DNA of 7,687 nucleotides from Bacilli bacterium (lineage in GTDB: Bacteria > Bacillota_I > Bacilli_A > RF39 > UBA660). Positions 5,621-7,687 of the stretch are shown one piece after another. The position numbers and the translations under genes were made by a program. The stretch spans positions 1-7,687 of the forward strand of contig JAQVZV010000036.1 in assembly GCA_028708005.1 (NCBI GenBank). Direction: 5' to 3'. The notes under the pieces are model-generated. The model was not told the DNA's origin. It saw nothing but the letters and a program-made list of their open reading frames with translations, and ran no database searches. Position 1 is the first letter of the stretch. Each line of letters begins with the position of its first letter.

Positions 5621-6529
5621 ATGATAAAAAGACTAATTGTTTTAATTTTAATCTTTATGGGTTTGTATTATATTTATGACCATGATTTTTATGGCTCTCA
5701 GCAATTTGTTAGAGATATTAGAAGGGATGTATATTTACCTTCCTCAAATGTTTATAGGAAAAGTAATATTACTAATGACTTTGTCAAAATGACAAGTGAT
5801 TTTGTTCCTGATAATAAACAAGAATTATTAGATATTTATTATACTGTTGTAAACTCGGGTTGGGATAATTTTACTTTCTACTGTAATTATGACGAATGTA
5901 TTGAGGATGTTAACAGGATGTCGACTGATATTATCTTATTATCAAACCTCAATAGTTTTGTTAGTCCGTATAATCAATACGATACAATAAGTACTTATAC
6001 CACTCCCCTTTTTAATTCAAAGGTTAGGATTGTTGTAACAAGAGCATATGATGATTATACTATTAACCAAATCAATAAAAAGGTAAATGAATTATACGAT
6101 AGCTTAAATTTAAAAGACCATGATGCTAGAGAACAAATTAAAATAGTTCATGATTATATAATTAAAAATAGTAAATATGATACTTTAAAAATAGATGATA
6201 TTTATGATGATACTTATCGTTCAAGTATTGCATATGGTCCTTTAATTGAAGGATATGCCGTTTGTAGTGGATATGCTGATGCAATGGCTATCTTCTTAGA
6301 TAAAATAGGTGTTCCCAATCATAAAGTAGCTAGTAGGACTCATGTTTGGAACTTAGTATATTTAGATAATAAGTGGCATCATTTAGATTTAACATGGGAT
6401 GATCCTTATTCACCAGATGGTAGAGATTTAATGAATCATTATTTTTTCTTAATTGATTATCAAACATTAAAGCAATGGAATACTGGTGAACATGGATTTG
6501 ATCACAAAATATACAAAAATGCCCTTTAA
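5621..6529 (+). CDS. Membrane-anchored transglutaminase-like cysteine peptidase family protein
   Basis: This 302-residue protein has one N-terminal membrane segment (about 4-18, RLIVLILIFMGLYYI) and no lipobox, so the rest probably faces outside. Residues 25-160 are a region I do not recognise, with a Cys pair (C88, C93). The transglutaminase-like core follows: a helix with IVHDYIIKNSKYD (175-187), then GYAVCSGYADAMAIFLDKIG (211-230), THVWNLVYLDNKWHHLDLTW (240-259) and DDP. The triad would be C215, H241 and D256, all present, so it should be catalytically competent. Bacterial members are mostly uncharacterised; proteolysis or cross-linking of cell-surface proteins is possible. GGTGA (5612-5616) is a modest ribosome binding site 4 bases before the ATG. 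I found no convincing promoter in the 65-base gap after rpsT; TGTGATAAA (5595-5603) is at best a weak extended -10, so transcription may partly come from rpsT. Confidence 0.87.
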   Translation: MIKRLIVLILIFMGLYYIYDHDFYGSQQFVRDIRRDVYLPSSNVYRKSNITNDFVKMTSDFVPDNKQELLDIYYTVVNSGWDNFTFYCNYDECIEDVNRMSTDIILLSNLNSFVSPYNQYDTISTYTTPLFNSKVRIVVTRAYDDYTINQINKKVNELYDSLNLKDHDAREQIKIVHDYIIKNSKYDTLKIDDIYDDTYRSSIAYGPLIEGYAVCSGYADAMAIFLDKIGVPNHKVASRTHVWNLVYLDNKWHHLDLTWDDPYSPDGRDLMNHYFFLIDYQTLKQWNTGEHGFDHKIYKNAL

Positions 6530-6556
6530 AAAACCTATGATGTCATAGGTTTTTTT
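6528..6556. terminator. Bidirectional terminator between the transglutaminase-like gene and miaA
   Basis: AAAAAACCTATG (6528-6539) pairs with CATAGGTTTTTT (6544-6555) over 12 bp with a 4-base loop. Flanking A and T runs give a U tract in both directions, so the hairpin can end both converging transcripts. It begins inside the stop codon of the transglutaminase-like gene and carries the miaA stop codon (6545-6543) in the loop and stem, so only 13 bases separate the two coding regions. Confidence 0.9.
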
Positions 6557-7418
6557 CTATATAAGATATTATTTCAGCTTCTGTTTCCTCAAAATTATTA
6601 AGCTTAACATCAAACCATTTAATCTTCATTTGATGATTAAACCAAGTATATTGTCTTTTAGCATAACGTCTAGAATTTTGTTTAATTATTGATATAGCAT
6701 CCTCTAATGATATCTCACCATCAAAATATTGATATAACTCTTTATAACCAATACCAGTCATAATTGATTTGCTTCTTATACCCCTATCATAAATTGCTTT
6801 CACTTCATCAATCAAACCATTTGCTATCATTTTATCAACACGCTTATTAATAATGTTATACAAAGTATCTCTATCAGTAGTCAGTCCAATAAATATGGTA
6901 TCATATAAAAGTTCATCCCTATCATTTACAATAGTATTATTATTCATATATTTATTGAGATAACGTTCTAAACGTTGACGATTATTAATATGAATATCAA
7001 TTCCGTTATTATATTTCTTCAACTCATCGTATAATTGCTCATTAGTTAAATGAGAAAAATCATACTTTTGATTCTCTTTGTTAAATGAATAATTATAAAG
7101 TAAAGCCTTTATATAAAGACCTGTTCCCCCAACAATGATGGGTATTTTTTTTGTGTTTAAATTATCTAATATTAAACGTCCATCCCTTTGATAATCATAA
7201 ACAGAGTAATCATCTTCAATCTCTCTTATATCAAATAAATGATGAGGAATCCCCTCTTTCTCAGATTCACTTATTTTAGCAGTACCAATATCTAGTCCTT
7301 TATATATTTGCATACTATCAGCATTAATTATTTCACCATTAAAATGTTTTGCTATCGTAATTGATAATCTTGTTTTACCAATACCAGTTGGTCCTGTAAT
7401 AACGATTACTTTATTCAC
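6543..7418 (-). CDS. miaA: tRNA dimethylallyltransferase
   Basis: MiaA transfers a dimethylallyl group from DMAPP to N6 of A37 in tRNAs that read codons starting with U, making i6A37 (later ms2i6A through MiaB). The 291-residue protein, slightly short for the family, has the P-loop GPTGIGKT (9-16), DSMQIYKGLDIGTAK (34-48), GIPHHLFDI (56-64), GGTGLYIKALL (97-107), TGIGYKELYQYF and, near the C-terminus, RRYAKRQYTWF. The start is GTG 7418 with AGGTGAT 4-5 bases upstream; no in-frame ATG lies nearby. Convergent with the transglutaminase-like gene and sharing its terminator. In many Firmicutes miaA sits with mutL or hfq; neither is visible here. Confidence 0.97.
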   Translation of the reverse strand: MNKVIVITGPTGIGKTRLSITIAKHFNGEIINADSMQIYKGLDIGTAKISESEKEGIPHHLFDIREIEDDYSVYDYQRDGRLILDNLNTKKIPIIVGGTGLYIKALLYNYSFNKENQKYDFSHLTNEQLYDELKKYNNGIDIHINNRQRLERYLNKYMNNNTIVNDRDELLYDTIFIGLTTDRDTLYNIINKRVDKMIANGLIDEVKAIYDRGIRSKSIMTGIGYKELYQYFDGEISLEDAISIIKQNSRRYAKRQYTWFNHQMKIKWFDVKLNNFEETEAEIISYIEKNL

Positions 7419-7437
7419 TTTATCACCTACTAATATA

Positions 7438-7443
7438 ATTATA
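7438..7443 (-). promoter_or_regulatory. Possible -10 element for miaA
   Basis: A perfect TATAAT on the minus strand ends 20 bases before the miaA start codon, the same distance as the lepA -10. No acceptable -35 is seen (AAAGTT at 17 bases) and there is no extended TG, and the surroundings are very AT-rich, so it may be chance. Confidence 0.25.
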
Positions 7444-7450
7444 TAAATAC

Positions 7451-7597
7451 CTAGCTTCTTAACTTTATAGCGACCTCACACACTTCTTCTTCCGTAACCC
7501 CTTGTTTCCTAAGTTCAAACAATCTTAAAGCATAATCTCTTTTTCGTAATCTTATATCATGTAATAATAACTCATTAAGTTTTTTTATATAAGGCAT
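7451..7597 (-). CDS. Possible small ORF upstream of miaA, 48 residues, unknown
   Basis: The frame from ATG 7597 to TAG 7451 encodes 48 residues, highly charged and helical, including RLRKRDYALRLFELRKQG and then VTEEEVCEVAIKLRS. The second half reads like helix-turn-helix or coiled-helix sequence (LFELRKQGVTEEEVCEVA), but I cannot name a family. Amino acid content is protein-like rather than the Lys/Asn/Ile/Phe-rich output of random AT-rich DNA. The ribosome binding site is poor: AGGG about 13 bases upstream. It ends 32 bases before miaA on the same strand, so it could be the first gene of a miaA transcript or the tail of a decayed gene; an in-frame TAG closes it upstream. Confidence 0.35.
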   Translation of the reverse strand: MPYIKKLNELLLHDIRLRKRDYALRLFELRKQGVTEEEVCEVAIKLRS

Positions 7598-7687
7598 CCC
7601 ATCATTTAAACCCTAATATTATCAGTACATAATACTTTTACCCTTTTATATATTTTTTACATTGACCTTTTAAATAACTTTTCAAGG

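Noticed and set aside
7638..7687. Gene tail entering from the right edge on the minus strand (ending at TAA 7657 or TAA 7638)
   Set aside because: Two frames are open for only 9 and 15 codons to the edge, and neither gives a recognisable ending; cannot be told from chance.
1..7687. TGA read as tryptophan (Mycoplasma-type code)
   Set aside because: TGG encodes Trp in conserved positions such as MiaA YTWF, and TGA ends spoIIP and miaA at the expected lengths.
1..7687. CRISPR arrays, tRNA or rRNA genes, insertion sequence ends, long repeats
   Set aside because: Looked for on both strands; no regularly spaced repeat, cloverleaf or transposase sequence was seen.

Overview
The window is AT-rich (roughly 30% G+C by eye) and comes from a low-GC, endospore-forming Firmicute of the class Bacilli. 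Two sporulation genes (gpr and spoIIP) sit beside rpsT and lepA. The run rpsT / gpr / spoIIP / small membrane protein / lepA is the same neighbourhood as rpsT-gpr-spoIIP-yqxA-lepA in Bacillus subtilis. SpoIIP and the small protein after it look to me like the versions found in Erysipelotrichia-like or RF39-like gut Bacilli, but that placement is only an impression. TGG encodes tryptophan and TGA ends spoIIP and miaA, so the standard bacterial code applies rather than the Mycoplasma code.

Layout from left to right. 1-337 (minus) is the N-terminal part of a NADAR-like protein that runs off the left edge; its ribosome binding site overlaps the lepA stop codon. 347-2149 (minus) is lepA, with an extended -10 promoter placed just behind a terminator-like hairpin. 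2160-2340 is a spacer with two hairpins that bracket a 26-codon open stretch of unknown meaning. 2360-2674 (minus) is a small membrane protein overlapping the end of spoIIP by ATGA, and 2671-3684 (minus) is spoIIP. 3791-4054 (minus) is a small four-cysteine zinc-ribbon protein with its own promoter and terminator. 4126-5160 (minus) is gpr. 5161-5312 is a divergent control region. 5313-5555 (plus) is rpsT. 5621-6529 (plus) is a membrane-anchored transglutaminase-like protein. 6543-7418 (minus) is miaA, convergent with the previous gene and sharing a bidirectional terminator with it. 7451-7597 (minus) is a possible 48-residue ORF, and 7598-7687 shows nothing I can identify.

How the genes fit together. 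Gpr degrades small acid-soluble spore proteins during germination, and SpoIIP works with SpoIID and SpoIIM to remodel septal peptidoglycan during engulfment. The sequence upstream of gpr resembles a SigG promoter and that upstream of spoIIP a SigE promoter, matching forespore and mother-cell expression in B. subtilis. The genes around them (rpsT, lepA, miaA) serve translation, and rpsT, lepA and the zinc-ribbon gene have SigA-type promoters. Several promoters lie so close to their genes that the predicted mRNA starts at or next to the Shine-Dalgarno sequence, and several terminator stems include the stop codon. The region is very compact. I found no CRISPR array, tRNA, rRNA or insertion sequence, and no clear novel multi-gene system; the least explained items are the NADAR-like gene, the zinc-ribbon gene between gpr and spoIIP, and the spacer before lepA.
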